From contig JASFXZ010000001.1 in the NCBI GenBank assembly GCA_032209605.1, positions 8,309,703 to 8,373,702 on the forward strand: a stretch of 64,000 nt of DNA, given 5' to 3'. The notes below the pieces were generated by a model. It made no database searches. It was not told where the DNA came from and saw nothing but the letters and a program-made list of their open reading frames with translations. Both the position numbers and the translations under genes were made by a program. The DNA is from Mactromeris polynyma. Its lineage: Eukaryota > Mollusca > Bivalvia > Venerida > Mactridae. Below, in pieces: positions 1-12,245 of this stretch. Position 1 is the first letter of the stretch; each line of letters starts with the position of its first letter.

Positions 1-635
1 CACATTTAGCTGCGTAGATTCTTTGGGTTCTGAAATAATTGAAATTGTGTTACGTTGCTAGTCCAATTCTAGAATTTCCTGTCAAAAATGGCTATAACGG
101 TTTTAGTACAGCAGTGTTTTGTGATGACGTTTCAATTTCCATCACACATTTATCCTCGAGTTATATACCATTTATATTGTCTGCAGTTATTTGTAGTCAA
201 TAGACACGTTTATAAACAAGAAAGTAGTATGTCACATGTTTTCGCGATCGTATATGATTAAAAATCAATTTGCATTTTTAGTTTCAACATAATTTATTCA
301 AACATCCTTAAGTACGAACAACAGAGCTTATACTTTTACATATAAATAATGCGTTTTTCAAGTAGTTCTGTTATGAATGATTTTTATTTGAATAGGATAT
401 AGTTCATCATAAGATTGGATATATTATCCTATGTTATGTAAAAATCAAAATATGGCATCAAGAGTTATACGTTTCACTTGACATTTGCGAAGTGTTGAGT
501 GTCTTGTAGGTTGTTTTAGGATTGAACACTGAAGATGTCACTACTATACCTCCTGATAAGATCGAAGTACTTCCTTTGGGAAGCAGATGCACCTATCAGT
601 ATTTGCCTCAGGGGGAGCGCCAGGCTGATCAAATG
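1..635. other. AT-rich DNA, no feature seen
   Basis: No open frame of credible length or composition on either strand, no tRNA-like boxes and no terminal inverted repeats were seen. The sequence is AT-rich like the rest of the non-genic window. Confidence 0.6.
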
Positions 636-830
636 GAATTAGACGACTTGTATTGTGGGGGTCTAATTCCCCACCATATAACCAGTCATTTTGTCTAAAT
701 TCCCATACTAGGAGTCGTCTAATTCCCATAACTGGGATACGTCTAATTTCCCACTTCCTGGATCTATTAAATTTCTAACAAGTCTATTTCCCGGAACGTG
801 TCAAATGTCCACCTGTCGGGAATCGTCCTC
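636..830. repeat. Degenerate short tandem repeat
   Basis: A motif close to GTCTAAWTTCCC recurs at about 661, 692, 717, 741 and 781, separated by loosely similar GGGA-containing spacers, giving an irregular 24-40 bp period. It is an old, decayed minisatellite. The segment after it (831-1480) has only a C11 run at 861-871 and otherwise nothing recognisable. Confidence 0.5.
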
Positions 831-1480
831 CGTCTTAAGTCACGTGTATCCCAGCCGCTTCCCCCCCCCCCTGGGGCAAAACGTTGATAAGTGCAAGACT
901 AGAGGTGAATTCATGTAAGCTAACTTATACATGTATACTGGTTAGGTGCTCCCTGCTCGCCGTATTTAACCGTAATAATGCATAATGACTTTAAGCGGAA
1001 AAAGATTGCTACGAACATTTACGATGTAACAAACATAAATATTACATTCAAACAACAAACCGCTTTCATAAGAGGTCACATTATGCAATTATGTGATTGA
1101 AATGTCATTTTCTGGGCCATAATTTTGGAAATTAAGCAATTTGCTATAAAACAATTTTCTATATAACCTCATTATTTCTTGATTCGTAAAGTGGTAAATC
1201 AGATAATGTTGTTTGTGAGAAATGTAACAAAAACAATGTTGCGTGGATGTTGGTAAATGCATCTCACGGAAACTAAGCTAGCTTTCTGATCAATACGCAA
1301 CATCATGTTACAATTTGACTACGCTAGAAAACAGGGACCCCCAGATTAGTTTTTGTTGTTGTCTGTTCTTATACGTTTCAAACACAAGTCTGTCTGTTAC
1401 AATTAGCTATATATATATCAAGAACAGAAACATGCTGTTTGTTAAGAAGGACGTTTGTGTCATAGGATATATTTAATGCT

Positions 1481-1652
1481 CGTTGTTGTTGTTGTTCTTT
1501 GTATTGAGTAAGCGAGCAACTATCTGGAAAAGGAATTCTGTCGTATGTCACAGAGTCAGAAAAATGTACAGCCAGAACTGGGCTCGAGCCCGGAACTTTT
1601 GGCTTACCAGGCGATGGTTCCATCGACTACTCTATCCGGACCGCTTACACAT
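1481..1652 (-). mobile_element. tRNA-derived SINE
   Basis: Read on the minus strand, a tRNA-like head starts near 1650 and contains a clear B box (GGGCTCGAGCCC) near 1584-1595. About 100 bases of body follow, ending in an (AAC)n run at 1481-1500. Head with a Pol III B box, short body and simple-repeat tail is the standard SINE plan. The head is too divergent to fold as a functional tRNA, and the precise ends are uncertain. Confidence 0.6.
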
Positions 1653-2066
1653 CTTGCGCTCTTGCAATGATATGTGACTTGACATGTACAAAAGAAGTTT
1701 AAGTCATAAATTGAAGTATGTTTTAATGGATCTTAATACTTTGAATAACCCCAGGGTGTGTATAATTCAGATCATTTAACCTTTCTAGATAATCACACTT
1801 GATCCCATTTATAGTCGATATAGTAAAACGGTAACAGACAAATTACTATGTCTGTAACATGCGACTTCAAAACTTCAGTTTTTGTTCAAAGTTTTTTTTT
1901 TAAATAATAGCATTGCGGATCTAAATATCGTATTGTTTACATAACATTTTGAAACATAAGTTGTTGCAAACATAACCAATAATGGGGGGTAATACATTCG
2001 TTTCAACTACTAAGTGTGTTGGGTGTTTTGAAATTTTGTTTTTCGTTTCTACAAGGTCAAATCTCA
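1653..2066. other. Non-genic DNA, nothing recognised
   Basis: AT-rich stretch without convincing coding frames, repeats or RNA-like folds. Confidence 0.5.
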
Positions 2067-2331
2067 CAGATAGATACATGTAGATACTTTATTATCCTCC
2101 ATGGTTGAAGATCATATTTTATTTTGCAATACACTGTAATTATTTATCACTGAATATTATTCAATCAGTAAAGCATCGTTGTGTTTATAACTTGAGTTCA
2201 CACTATGTCATGTTTTGATACCTTTACATCAGGAGGTGGTTTGTCATAAGTATATTTGTTATATACATGTTTTGTTGTAAATAAGTTATAATCTTCAACC
2301 ATGGAGTATAATATAGTATCTATCTATCTAT
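2067..2331. repeat. Inverted repeat pair with LINE/SINE-type tails
   Basis: The left arm at 2067-2118 (tagatacatgtagatacttt, then cctccatggttgaagat) is matched in inverted orientation by the right arm at 2286-2331 (atcttcaaccatggag, then tagtatctatctatc). The arms are about 45 bases, imperfect, and separated by about 170 bases. Both end in the TATC-type simple repeat typical of mollusc non-LTR tails, so this is either two opposed retroelement 3' ends or a foldback element. Confidence 0.55.
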
Positions 2332-2598
2332 GTTTGTTTCATCGGGTTTAACGCCGTTTCTCAACGATATTTCAGTTATATACGGCGGCCGGTTCACCTA
2401 ACCAGTTTTTCCTGGACTGAAATCTAACCAGTACTAACTTACCCTTCCACAAGGAGCCGGCAACTTCTCCACATGAGGAGGAAAATCGACATTTTTATCA
2501 AATTTTCATGGAAGGGTATGACCTGCCGCGACCGGGAATCGAACCCGGATCGCCGGGTTACAAGTCCAGCGCACTAACCACTGGACCACGGCCGCGGC
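2332..2598 (-). mobile_element. SINE with tRNA-Thr-like head
   Basis: The head occupies 2524-2598 on the minus strand. A 7-bp acceptor stem (GCCGCGG with TCGCGGC) and a perfect 5-bp T stem (CCGGG/CCCGG) around TTCGATT are present, and the anticodon would be TGT. The anticodon stem carries a mismatch, and the sequence continues without a Pol III terminator into a ~190-base body. The body holds a core (atgtggagaagttgccgg, then gtactggtta) also found in the copies near 23.9 and 24.5 kb, and ends in a conserved block (acggcgttaaaccc) and a tagatagatag tail. It is therefore a SINE, not a tRNA gene. Confidence 0.8.
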
Positions 2599-3289
2599 TC
2601 CTTTCTATTTATATCGGGTAGTGTTTGTTGAGTGTCTTAGACTTAGAAAACATGATAAGACAATGTCCTATTGCACCAAACCGCAAAGATATTTGAGTAT
2701 GTTATTTAGCTACCAATGTTGATGATTTGCCATCTCCGCTGTTTAAGTTTGAGTAAAATTTGAGAATTTCGATTTTATACGACTAAAATAAAACAGAACA
2801 CTAAACTTTGTTTAATGTGTTCAAATATTTTTTTTAATTTCTGAACTGACGAACAGAAAACGCATTACTGAAGAATTTCGCCGTGAAATTGATATCCCAC
2901 CAGAAATATCTCGTTTATTTCCTGTAACGAATAGAATTAAATCGTATTTATGCCTTTCCGGGGATTAGTTTAAATTAACAATTAATGAGAACATTTTCAA
3001 AAATCGATTTCCGAGACAAATAGATGTTATATGTCTTATACAAAGTTAATATTGATCACAGGATTTCTTGAACTCACTCTGGTGGACAAAGGCATCGCAG
3101 AATGTTCGGATGGGTGCAATTTTAAAAAATAAGTCTCAAAAGTAAATTTCATGCCTGCTTAGAAAACAATTAAATCGCTTGTAAGTGATTTATAAAACTT
3201 CACTACAGTAATTTAAATAATCTGTGTTTCTTGTTGTGTGATTTTGAGTAAGCATGCGCACTTGTATTAACAACTCAATTCGGTTCAGC
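2599..3289. other. Non-genic DNA
   Basis: No supported gene or repeat. AT-rich with scattered stops in all frames. Confidence 0.5.
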
Positions 3290-3535
3290 CATGTTTAATA
3301 AGCAAGTATAGTTGCCTTGGGAGCGGGGGGTCACGGGTTCGAGTCCAGGTAGGGGCCTGCTCTGATGTGGCCGGTTGGTGAGACGACAGCTGGTTAGATG
3401 AAGGTAACCGTGCGCCTACATGTCTGGTGTACAGCATTAAAGGGTAGGAATCAGGAAGTAAATGTGCCCAGAAAGTAGGTGTCTCATAAGTCAGCAATAG
3501 CTGGCCCTTTAAGTAGGGAGTGACATTTTAATAAA
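3290..3535 (+). mobile_element. Probable SINE with tRNA-like B box
   Basis: A plus-strand tRNA-like 3' half is visible at about 3320-3355, with B box GGGTTCGAGTCC and a flanking stem. It is followed by about 150 bases of GC-richer body and an A/T-rich end (ttaataaataaac) near 3525. The A-box half is weak, so this is a degraded or 5'-truncated SINE. Family not identified. Confidence 0.5.
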
Positions 3536-6185
3536 TAAACACTTTTTATATTTATAAATGAGCAATTTATTCCAGTACAAAAAGGTTAGTGACAAATAAC
3601 AGTTTACTGTCAGATAATATGGAAATTAAGGTACACACCAAACCGGTTATTTCACCAGTACATACACACACATGAATATATATAACGGGAACATAATAAA
3701 GACATATTATATGAGGTTATATAGCGGAACTTTAGTCATTCACCATATAGCAAATCATTACTTGAATATTAGTAAATGATTAACTGAACTAGTGGCGGTT
3801 TTATTCGAACCCAATATTTTAACATTTACAAATTGTTTTAAATTCATTGCTATGGCAAAAGTTCAACGAAAGACTATTAAACATAAAATGCATCATTTTC
3901 ATATGTTAATTGTTATATTTTCATAATTTTCAAGTAATAAAATTGAAATAGAATGCATCATGAATGCATACCTTTCCACTTAAAATAATCAGCTGTCTTG
4001 CACAAGTGCAATTAGTATGAAACTAATTAAAACACGTGGTGTTTATAAGCATTACGTTTTTATTGTAATCATTTATAAGAGAAATATTTTTTTTGACTCG
4101 TATTTATGATGCATATTGTTTACGCCATTGTTCACGTCACCCAAAATAAAGTTGAGCAAACTGAAATAGTCGTACCATTTCGTCCACTGCGGATGTTTTG
4201 TGCGCATGATCTGAGCGCAACTAAAGATGACGTACTGCGCAGAAATCAAAACAATTACCACTTTATGTTTGATATAAGATGCAGACGAGCAAGGCTCATT
4301 TATAACTTTCAAATTGTATTAACCATAATTATTCTATAATTATTAAATAATATCTTCCGGAAAAATACCCGATTACCAAGGAGATAATTCCATCTACATT
4401 AAAACATGATTATTTCGAATTGTGGTAATTGCTTTTTTAGTAATCGTTCGATAACAATTCCATTATTTGCTCGATAATTAATAGCTCGTAATAGACTTCC
4501 AGACGTCACCTGTTGAATTTCGTTTGTTAAACGAAATCTGTACAATTGATCAAACAAACTGCGCGATTGAAATCGGCGAACTTATGATGTATCGTTTCCG
4601 CTTAATATTTTTATTGGTCGAGCCATTAATTATTTAATCGGATTATTATATTGAATTTGTATTAAACTAGTAATCGTAAATGCTCAGCATGGAATCTCCT
4701 CCAAGATATATACCTTGGCATCAATTAAAACAGTCTTTGTTGGAGAGTTATACATTATACATTGTTTAGTTATGATAAAACCGAACAAAAAAACAGACTT
4801 AATTGGGGAAATCAATTTATGATCAGCACATATTGAAATAAGGGTATTAAATACTTCGCATATTTGCACACTTGAAATGACGTGCACATTAAAACTTGGA
4901 TTATATGGATTATATAGATGTACAGGAGGATGGACCTAGTTCTGCATTTATTTCTGCATAAAATGTACGGGACAGATGGACCTAGTTCTGCATTTATTTC
5001 TGCATAAAATGTACGTTTTCATGACAATCACATACATGTACTAGCACAATCATGAAATATCATGCACTTATATAAACAAAACCAAACAACCTACATTATA
5101 ATGTAATATATATGAAGAATGAGATAAGTATCTCATAGTTCCATTTTGGTCTCGAAAAAGTACAATATGGCATGACATCAATTTGTCAGAACCGCCTACA
5201 CTATATATACGTATAAATCTTATCACAGAAGCAATGAATATTTGATGTTTTATTATATATTATAAAACCAGATAATGAAAGTTAGAAAATGACAAGAAAA
5301 TCAAGAGAAAGAAACGAAGCATTCCTCGACAATGTAAAGAAATATTTGCAAGCATGAAGCAAATAGCAAGTATTAGTGGAGGAAAGAAATATTACACGAA
5401 AAGGGTGGAAATAGAAAGAAAAGGAAACATACAAAAGGAAGAAGCTGTCAGAAAATTTACAAATGCTTCAGACATACGTGTAAGAATGAAATGTACAATT
5501 CCATGACAACAGTAAAACATGCAAAAAAATAGATAAAGATAGCATGTTGAGTGTTTTCATTTTAATAATTACTTCATTATTTCGTCGTATACCACTCGAC
5601 TCAACATGCGTAATTACCACTGCAAGATAAGGTGTAGTTAGAATAAGTGTTTCATGGGGAATTTGACATTTTAAGGTAGAACAAAATTTAATGATCAGCA
5701 CCAAAATAAGTTGCATTAGTTTAAGGAACAATTTGCAGCACAGACAGATACTTTCTTTGCATTATGGTTAATGGTAATTGGTAATGACATTATATTCTAC
5801 TCTAATCATTGTGAAACTAACAAGGGACAAATATTCTTCATATATTAGCAAACGAAATGGCGACTGTAACTAGTATTCATTTCCTTGACTACATCTTCAA
5901 TACCAGTTGTCCTGTTTCAGTGACTAATTCATCAGCTAAGAAAAAAATCATCCAGTCTTTAGCATAATTGAAGCACGTAGAAGAAACTTAATTAAATTTA
6001 GCGAGTCTCGGAGAATATTTCAAAATTACAAATGCCAGTCTGTTGTCTGAACATTAACAATAACACAAGGCTATAAACATTTCGTTGCAGTGTGTTTTTA
6101 TTTAGTACAAAACAATACAACCCGCTTCTCTCCGCAAAACGTAGCTATCTTTGAAGATCACCGATAATTATTCAAAACATCAACA
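3536..6185. other. Non-genic AT-rich region
   Basis: Open frames here are short, AT-driven and lack recognisable domains. The only structure noted is the 46-bp duplication at 4929-5014, listed separately. Confidence 0.5.
4929..5014. repeat. 46-bp tandem duplication
   Basis: The block beginning gatggacctagttctgcatt at 4929 is repeated almost perfectly at 4975, giving about 1.9 copies. Near identity means the duplication is recent. Confidence 0.85.
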
Positions 6186-6640
6186 ACCGTATTCTTATTT
6201 TGTGCCGTTATGACATTGAAGACGAGTTTCGCTTCATTTTGACCTGTGCAAAGTATAAAACTATGAGAAAAAGATATATTCCTGAATATTATACAAAAAT
6301 ACCAAATATGATGAAATTTGTTGAGCTGTTGAACTCTAGAAATGTGCCTCTTTCAATAAATATGTCTAAACTTTGTTCACTGTGCTTTTAAAATACGTGA
6401 ACATTTGCTTAAATGATACTTATCAGTTCTATGTAACGTTCTACTCCATTGTATATGCTAATGTGTTTTGCTATACTGCTTTCCTACAGTTTGTGTCCGT
6501 AACAACATTATATGTTAAATTTGTTAAATTTGTACTATCACTTTCCTTAATTGTTGAACATGGATGAGAAACACACTGTTTAAATCCTAAATGAAATGTA
6601 TGTTATGTTCTGTTCTTATTTTGTGCCGTTATGAGTAAGT
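6186..6640 (+). mobile_element. LINE ORF2 3' fragment
   Basis: The open frame 6200-6391 translates to CRYDIEDEF, then TCAKYKTMRKRYIPEYY, then KFVELLNS. This matches the pattern C-x3-DIEDEFHF-x3-CP-x-Y-x2-LR-x2-YI at the extreme C terminus of many invertebrate non-LTR retrotransposon ORF2 proteins (the zf-RVT region). Only the last ~60 codons are present, so the copy is heavily 5'-truncated. The following AT-rich 250 bases are probably its 3'UTR. A perfect 22-bp direct repeat (6192-6213 and 6613-6634) brackets the segment. Confidence 0.65.
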
Positions 6641-8524
6641 GGAGAAAAGAATAACCAACCCTTCACTTTCCAAATCTTCAGCATCGGCATCACGATGCCC
6701 GTGCATTTCTATACGGTTTACCAGCCTCGCCAGCGTGATTTTAGCACGCAACATGAGAAATTTGATTAAGAAGGCAACGGGCAATAATTACACAGCTTCT
6801 ACTTCAGCACAGTGATGTGTAATAAGGATTGATAAATCGTCAGCTTTCGGTTACTTTGTTTTTTTCAGATAAGCAAGACAATCCCCTGTTTCTATATGGG
6901 ATTAGTAACATGATATATTGTCTACTGTAATAAAGTTATTCTGTTCCTGACCAAGTCATGTGACAGTGGTGTTATTAAAAGTAAATGCCGACGGCATTAT
7001 ATTTAAGCATTTATTTAAAATGTCAGTCGTGACATTATATTTATGCATCCTATTACAAAAGTAATTATACTTAAAACAACGATTTCATTCCTGTCATTTG
7101 TATGCCGCTAATATCATGTCTCATGAATCAGAAGCAAACTGATTTGTCTAAAAACGTATTCAAAAGTCAGTCTAGAATATACTCAGTAATTTTGAAGATA
7201 TCAAATCTCGCGAGAAATGAAGTATACGACCGTGATATTAAACATCTGTAAAACAAATACTAACGATTCCACAAATCTTATTTGCTAAACTCGTATATCC
7301 TTGTATTTGCATCTGTTATTGTATAAATATTCATAAGTCTGTATACTTTACAGACCCGTTCTGGTCCCTAGGGACTAATGCATATAGAGGCTTAATCTAT
7401 CTTCCATTAACTCAATTTTATATTTATCAAACGCTAAGATAGTCAGTCTATATACAAATATATTTATATTGATGGCTCAACAGACTGACAAAGAAATATA
7501 TAACCACTTTTATAGACATTTTGAAGAGCAGATTCTCTTTAAAACGTTTATTTAGTAAAGTATCATGGAATACATGTTTGCCCAGTACCTATATGGGAAT
7601 GAATTTGCTTATATTGGAATGACAAAACGACCAAACTTCGAGACTTAAGTAATTAGATGGTGATAGTGTCAACTCCTAAGGGTAATTCAGTTTCAACTTC
7701 ATCTCTTCACAAACTGTTGATGAAACCCAATGCAACAATCCGGGGTAAGATAACATATGTATATAAATGTAGTTTGCATTGAGAAGTGCCTTACAATGAT
7801 GAATTAGTTTTCAGTAGATGAATAAACATCACATGACGCAAACTTCAGTAATTCTTCCATTACCTTCGTAATTCCACATGGATTGAATTGTTATGTTATG
7901 TCATAGGCTAAAACTCCAATTCAAGACTAATCTTATAATTATTCAGATTGCGGAAAATATGCATATTGATCGAATGGTATCTAAAATTGTGAAATATATT
8001 GAGTCAAACATAACTCAAGCTGTCGTTATATTTGTGCTAGATCAATATACAAGTCTATGGTAAGTCTGTCGTGAAAGAGTCACAAAACAGACCACATGCA
8101 CAAAACAGGGACGCTGTATACAGACCCCTAGGATAAAAATAATAAAAACACGGAAACGGGGTAAAAAAATAATCCTACGAGATAGGAACATTGTTTCTTT
8201 TTCAGTAAATTCTCGTATATTGGCCAATCGGTCTAAATAGCGTTTTTGTTTCCAGAGAGACGTGTTCTTTGGCATAAAACATATCAACACCCTGATCTGA
8301 AATAATGTTTGCGCCATTGATTAATTCATCCAAGATTTCATATTTCTATTAACTGACACCTGAACAATTTTCTACTGCATAGAGAAATGAATATTTGTGT
8401 ATAAAATTGACCCCACAGTTTACGTAAAAACATTTTTTAAAACTGAACATCAAATGATTACCTTCCACATTTGTCAGCAAAATTAAACGAAAGAAGAAAT
8501 ATCTTGAAAAAAGATGATCGGCGA
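6641..8524. other. Non-genic region
   Basis: No domain-bearing frame found. A minus-strand open frame at 8042-8317 (91 codons) has no recognisable motif and is not called. Confidence 0.45.
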
Positions 8525-8775
8525 AATTAAAAGGATGAGATTTGTTGTGCAACAAAATGCTGAGATGTTACGATTGCTGGTCACTCCAGATCCAAAATGG
8601 ATTTCGGTAAGGTTACCTACCCTTTATCGAAAGGTTAACCAATCCGCGTTAAGGTTACACACGTTGTTCGGTTGAAAAGAAATTGCAGTGGTGGTTTAAC
8701 GTAATATTTGATTGGTTTACACAACACTGATATGCAAATAGCAAAACCATGTTAGTACGGCAGCGCCTAACCGAC
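8525..8775 (+). repeat. Dispersed repeat, partner near 38.2-38.8 kb
   Basis: This stretch is similar, in inverted orientation, to parts of 38171-38838. Shared blocks are gatttgttgtgcaaca, gagatgttacgatt, ggatttcggtaa, caatccgcg, ttgttcggttga and ccatgttagtacgg. The partner has about 300 extra bases in the middle, so this copy is probably internally deleted. No coding capacity; a non-autonomous DNA transposon is most likely. Confidence 0.7.
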
Positions 8776-10009
8776 GGACGAAACATTTATTAATATGTTC
8801 CCAATGGACGTTATATGAATAGCGTCTTGCAGGATAAAAACTTTTGTTAGTTTTTTTGTATAAAGATATAAACTGTTTAACTGTCGAATTTGATTCTTAC
8901 GGAATACTTTGACAAAACCCGATGGTCAAATTTTACAATTTCAAACGTATTACTTTTTGATTTTATGCAACATGTGTTATGCATCACTGAGAGGTTTGAA
9001 AGATGTTTTCAACAAACGTGACATTTGGTTTGACTTGTCTTATTTCCAAATCGACAACCATCTCTCCGCACTAATATGAACACATCGTGGTGTTTGTTTA
9101 AACACACAAAACAATAATTCATCGTTGTTTTACATGATCTATCCTGCAAGAACACATTTTGTCACGTTAAGACGGATATGAACAAGCATGATTTTACAAC
9201 ATATTTACAGTCACGTAGGTTACACTAAATAAATATAGATAAGTCTCTCTGGGGACGTTGTTACATCATTTATCTGCTGAAGCAGATATTGTCTCGAGAC
9301 TTTTTTATTTCGTTATTATAACATTAGTCACGTTTCAACGTCAATATGACATTGAATATTTGTCAACTAATAAATATTCCGGATATTGAAGTTTGTAATG
9401 ATATTTAGATAACTTGCTTCTCAGACAAAAAGAAAAAGAATATATAGTATTTTCCAATCTCGTTGTTTAAACTTTTAATTCACATATTTTCAAACAAATG
9501 GGGTTCACAAGACTTTATTATAATTTGGTCAGGTCAGGTGAATGTTTAATAATTAAAAATATACCGATTCGATACCCGGCTGCAAATAACCCACCCTTGT
9601 TATGACGTATACATCCAAAAAGCTACAAGATGCCTTAATAGAAAACTGTAACGGTATATAGCATTAGTTTTAAAACATACATACGTATTGTAACAACAAT
9701 GTTATTCATTTCATTACCACATTTTAATTCCTCACGGTTTGACCAACCTTGTTAAATCCATTGTGTTTCTGGCGGTGCATAGATCAGCTGACTTAACAAA
9801 TAGATGGTAACTTCTGATTTGAGAATGCGGCCTTCCAAAATGTTTCTATATATTTGCATAAGACACGTCACTTTGATCATAAACTTCGATCATGTGACAG
9901 TGCTGTCATAAATAGCCAAAAACGTCCCTTGTTTGTTGACGTTGTTCAATGTTTGCCGTCTGCTCAAGAGCTACAGATAGACCGGATTACCAACCCAGTC
10001 CAGTGACAG
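8776..10009. other. Non-genic region
   Basis: AT-rich. From about 9815 one plus-strand frame stays open to a TGA near 10004, directly ahead of the open frame listed next; nothing else stands out. Confidence 0.4.
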
Positions 10010-10369
10010 CCAAGAGACAAATATGAACAAAAATGTCGACAATTAAATACCATCAATGTCCGAGACCTGAATCACAATGTAATAAAACAAAGCTCCGTAA
10101 AGGAATATGCCAGATATTTTCAGATATTAGACAAATATGAGACGACAAGTGACGCCCGGGGACAGTCCGTAGAACGTTTATATGTCTTGCTTAATGTAAC
10201 AATTTCCACTCCAAACAGTTCGGATTTACTTCCCAACTCGGATGTTCATCGTCACAATATCACATCATCGATTCGTAAAGCCAGACATAATCTGGACAAG
10301 GTGGAAGACATTTCACAGACGTGTGTTGAAGCCGGTATCACCACGTGCCAAAATGCTTTTTCGACGTGA
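10010..10369 (+). CDS. Unidentified open frame, possible terminal exon
   Basis: I do not recognise this. A frame of about 120 codons runs from just after a TGA at about 10004 (with an AG at 10008-10009 that could be a splice acceptor) to TGA at 10367-10369. Its composition is less AT-biased than its surroundings and it encodes a polar, helix-prone sequence with three cysteines (motifs KYEQKCRQLN, EYARYFQILDKYE, SQTCVEAGITTC). The same frame is also open for ~60 codons upstream of the TGA. It could be the last exon of an unknown gene, a decayed gene broken by the TGA, or chance. No upstream exons, promoter or polyadenylation signal were identified. Confidence 0.2.
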   Translation, partial: PRDKYEQKCRQLNTINVRDLNHNVIKQSSVKEYARYFQILDKYETTSDARGQSVERLYVLLNVTISTPNSSDLLPNSDVHRHNITSSIRKARHNLDKVEDISQTCVEAGITTCQNAFST

Positions 10370-10839
10370 TTACTGTCCAATTGATATGGCAGCTTTTGTT
10401 TTGACGACGAAATAATTCCGTGCCAAATGACATAATGAACATGTATACAAAAATGTATACTGTATATTTTATTTAAACCGAAACCCAAAACGGTAGAAAG
10501 AAATAATATATACTGTTCATGATTCATTGTAAGTTGAAAGGAGTCAAGCTGGAAATGCCACTAAAAAGGGCACATCCGCCTCACAAGACAATGCTGATCA
10601 CTGACAGAATATCGAAGGCGAGATTGTTCGAAATTTCTATGATGATAATAATTATATGACAAAACAAAAACTGCGAGTATATTAAAAAGAAATGCACAAA
10701 CAACCACGCAATTCATTTGTGTACAGTACAGGAGAGTGAAGATACGAAAGTGAGAGAGGAGTAGAGGAAGGTGCCATAGAATATAAGGTAACGAACGTGG
10801 ATAGTGAAAGGCAGATTGAAGGAGTAGTAAAACGAAGTG
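10370..10839. other. Non-genic spacer, degenerate start of minisatellite
   Basis: No gene seen. From about 10740 purine-rich sequence with weak resemblance to the following 64-bp units appears, probably decayed edge copies. Confidence 0.5.
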
Positions 10840-12245
10840 GAATAATACACAGTGCCTGGAATAGAGTGAAATGGCGTGGGATGACACGAGTAGAAAAATA
10901 CGTAGCGGAGTGGAGGAAACTTGAGAAGAGTGAAACGACGACATGGGTTGACACGAATTGTGGAGTATGTATAGAAGTGGGGGAGACTTGAGAAAAGTGA
11001 AACGACTTAGAGTGACACGTATCGGAGAGTTAGTAACGGAGTGGAGGAGACTCGAGAGGAGTGAAATGACATGGGTTGACACGAATTGTAGAGTACGTAT
11101 CGAAGTGGAGGAGACTCAAGAGGAGTGAAATGACATGGGTTGACACGAATTGTAGAGTACGTATCGAAGTGGAGGAGACTCAAGAGGAGTGAAATGACAT
11201 GGGTTGACACGAATTGTAGAGTATGTATCGAAGTGGAGGAGACTTGAGAAAAGTGAAACGACTTAGAGTGACACGTATTGGAGAGTTAGTATCGAAGTGG
11301 AGGAGACTCGAGAGGAGTGAAATGACATGGGTCGACACGAATTGTACAGTATGTATCGAAGTGGAGGAGACTCGAGAGGAGTGAAATGACATGGGGTGAC
11401 ACGAATTGTGGAGTATGTATCGAAGTGGAGGAGACTCGAGAGGAGTGAATTGATTTGGAGTGACACGAATTGTGGAGTATGTATCGAAGTGGAAGGGACT
11501 TGAGACGAGTGAAATGACTTGGAGTGACACGAATTGGAGAGTACGTAGCGGAGTGGAGGAGACTCGAGAGGAATGACAAGACATGGGTGACACAAATTGT
11601 AGAGTACGTAGCGGAGTAGAGGGGACTTGAGATGAGTGAAATCACGTGGAGTAACACGAACTGGAGAGTTCGTAGCGGAGTGGAGGAGACTTCAGATGAG
11701 TGAAATGACTTGGAGCGACACGAATTGGAGAGTACGTAGTGGAGTGGATGAGACGTCAGATGAGTGAAATGACTTGGAGTGACACGACCTGGAGAGTACG
11801 TAGCAGAGCGAAGGAGACTTCAGAAGAGTGAAATGACTTGGAGTGACACGACCTGGAGAGTACGTAGTGGAGTGGATGAGACGTCAGATGAGTGAAATGA
11901 CTTAGAGTGACACGACCTGGAGAGTACGTAGCAGAGCGAAGGAGACTTCAGAAGAGTGAAATAACTTGGAGTGACACGAATTTGAGAGTACGTAGTGGAG
12001 TGGATGAGACGTCAGATGAGTGAAATGACTTGGAGTGACACGACCTGGAGAGTACGTAGCAGAGCGAAGGAGACTTCAGAAGAGTGAAATGACTTGGAGT
12101 GACAGGAATTGGAGAGAACGTAGCGGAGTGGAGGAGACTTCAGATGAGTGAAATGACTTGGAGTGACACGCATTGTAGAGTACGTAGCGGAATAGAGGAG
12201 ACTTGAGAAGCAAGAAATGGATAGGGTGACACGACTTGGAAAATG
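10840..12245. repeat. 64-bp minisatellite with dimeric block
   Basis: About 22 head-to-tail units, measured by the recurring gtacgta word (for example 11093, 11157, 11221, 11732, 11796, 11860, 11924, 11988, 12052), give a 64-bp period. Unit core: gtacgtagcggagtggagga, gact, a gagtgaaatgac block, tggagtgacacgaattg. From 11732 to about 12115 two variant units alternate (gtggatgagacgtcagatg against cagagcgaaggagacttcag), a 128-bp higher-order repeat in three copies. The units are strongly purine-rich on the plus strand. The long minus-strand open frames here result from the stop-poor repeat and are not genes. Confidence 0.95.

Noticed and set aside
2524..2598. Functional tRNA-Thr(TGT) gene
   Set aside because: Anticodon stem mismatch and direct continuation into a SINE body shared with other loci.
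10840..12245. Regularly spaced repeats resembling a CRISPR array
   Set aside because: Units are contiguous tandem copies with no unique spacers, and the genome is eukaryotic.
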